Below, in pieces: positions 63,705 through 64,000 of a stretch of DNA of 64,000 bases. Positions within the stretch are counted from its first letter, which is position 1; every line of letters starts with the position of its first letter. Both the position numbers and the translations under genes were made by a program. This DNA is from Oncomelania hupensis. Taxonomy: Eukaryota > Mollusca > Gastropoda > Littorinimorpha > Pomatiopsidae. Below the pieces are notes generated by a model. It did no database searches. It saw nothing but the letters and a program-made list of their open reading frames with translations, and was not told where the DNA came from. The stretch covers positions 86,260,008-86,324,007 of the forward strand of contig CM072513.1 of NCBI GenBank assembly GCA_036898135.1, in the 5' to 3' direction.

Positions 63705-63825
63705 AGTGTCAGAGATCTAACAAGCATAGGCTAAGTGTAGACCTATGCTTTCAACAGCCTCTAGATGCTCAAGATATTGTGGTCAGGGTCGCTCTTGGGC
63801 TCATCGCTTCTAAAAGCTTAGCAGA
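63705..63825. repeat. Dispersed repeat, copy 2 (pair at 39108-39230)
   Basis: Same order of 'gtgtcagagatctaacaagc', 'tcaacagcct' and 'aaaagcttag' as at 39 kb. Diverged. Confidence 0.45.
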
Positions 63826-64000
63826 AACCAAATTTCAGCAAAGGGCCCTAACATCTCTAATGGAGTAAAATTCACAGACAATTGCCAATAAGACTAACAA
63901 TACATGATTAACAAGCAAGGTAGTATACGATGCATGATACAGTACACACCTAATGCTGAACACTGGACTGTACACATCTATCAACATTTTTGTTATATTG

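Overview
The window looks like repeat-rich nuclear DNA from an invertebrate animal, most likely a marine lophotrochozoan such as a mollusc. This rests on one intron-containing CTR copper-transporter gene, a Gmr1-type Ty3/Gypsy element, an I-superclade LINE, 5S-rRNA-derived and tRNA-derived SINEs, long trinucleotide microsatellites, and a virus-like Polinton/Maverick whose proteins resemble those I recall from cnidarian and mollusc genomes. The species assignment is inference; no search was run.

Layout. 1-3.7 kb: SINEs, a LINE tail, a possible MITE and one copy of a ~470 bp segment that recurs at 16 kb. 3.70-12.10 kb: a complete LTR retrotransposon on the minus strand, with 1708/1706 bp LTRs differing at about four sites, a 5 bp target duplication (gcagg), primer-binding site and polypurine tract. 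Integrase lies upstream of reverse transcriptase (copia-like order in a Gypsy-type pol). 12.77-15.91 kb: the only host gene recognised, a four-exon minus-strand CTR/SLC31-type copper transporter with a very His/Met-rich N-terminus; a PIF/Harbinger remnant sits in its second intron. 16.45-23.05 kb: a 6.1 kb full-length LINE inserted into the 3'-UTR remnant of an older relative, with a 13 bp target duplication. 23-42.8 kb: a mosaic of SINEs, LINE tails, simple repeats, a ~60 bp-unit minisatellite, a solo LTR with perfect 5 bp TSD and a 524 bp MITE with perfect 6 bp TSD.

43.0-56.6 kb: a nearly intact virus-like Polinton/Maverick. It encodes protein-primed family B DNA polymerase, retroviral-type integrase, packaging ATPase, major and minor capsid proteins, and about eight further conserved or small membrane proteins. 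Genes sit in alternating strand blocks with almost no spacing; three divergent pairs have start codons only 21, 33 and 36 bp apart. The polymerase and ATPase are open, while major capsid, minor capsid and integrase each carry one frameshift. I found no terminal inverted repeats and no recognisable adenain-type protease.

56.6-64 kb: a four-copy tandem array of a LINE 3' end, two degraded LINE RT remnants, an inverted pair of 5S-SINEs and unannotated AT-rich DNA. The elements do not work together; the region is an insertion-tolerant landscape around one small host gene, and the coherent multi-gene system is the Polinton.
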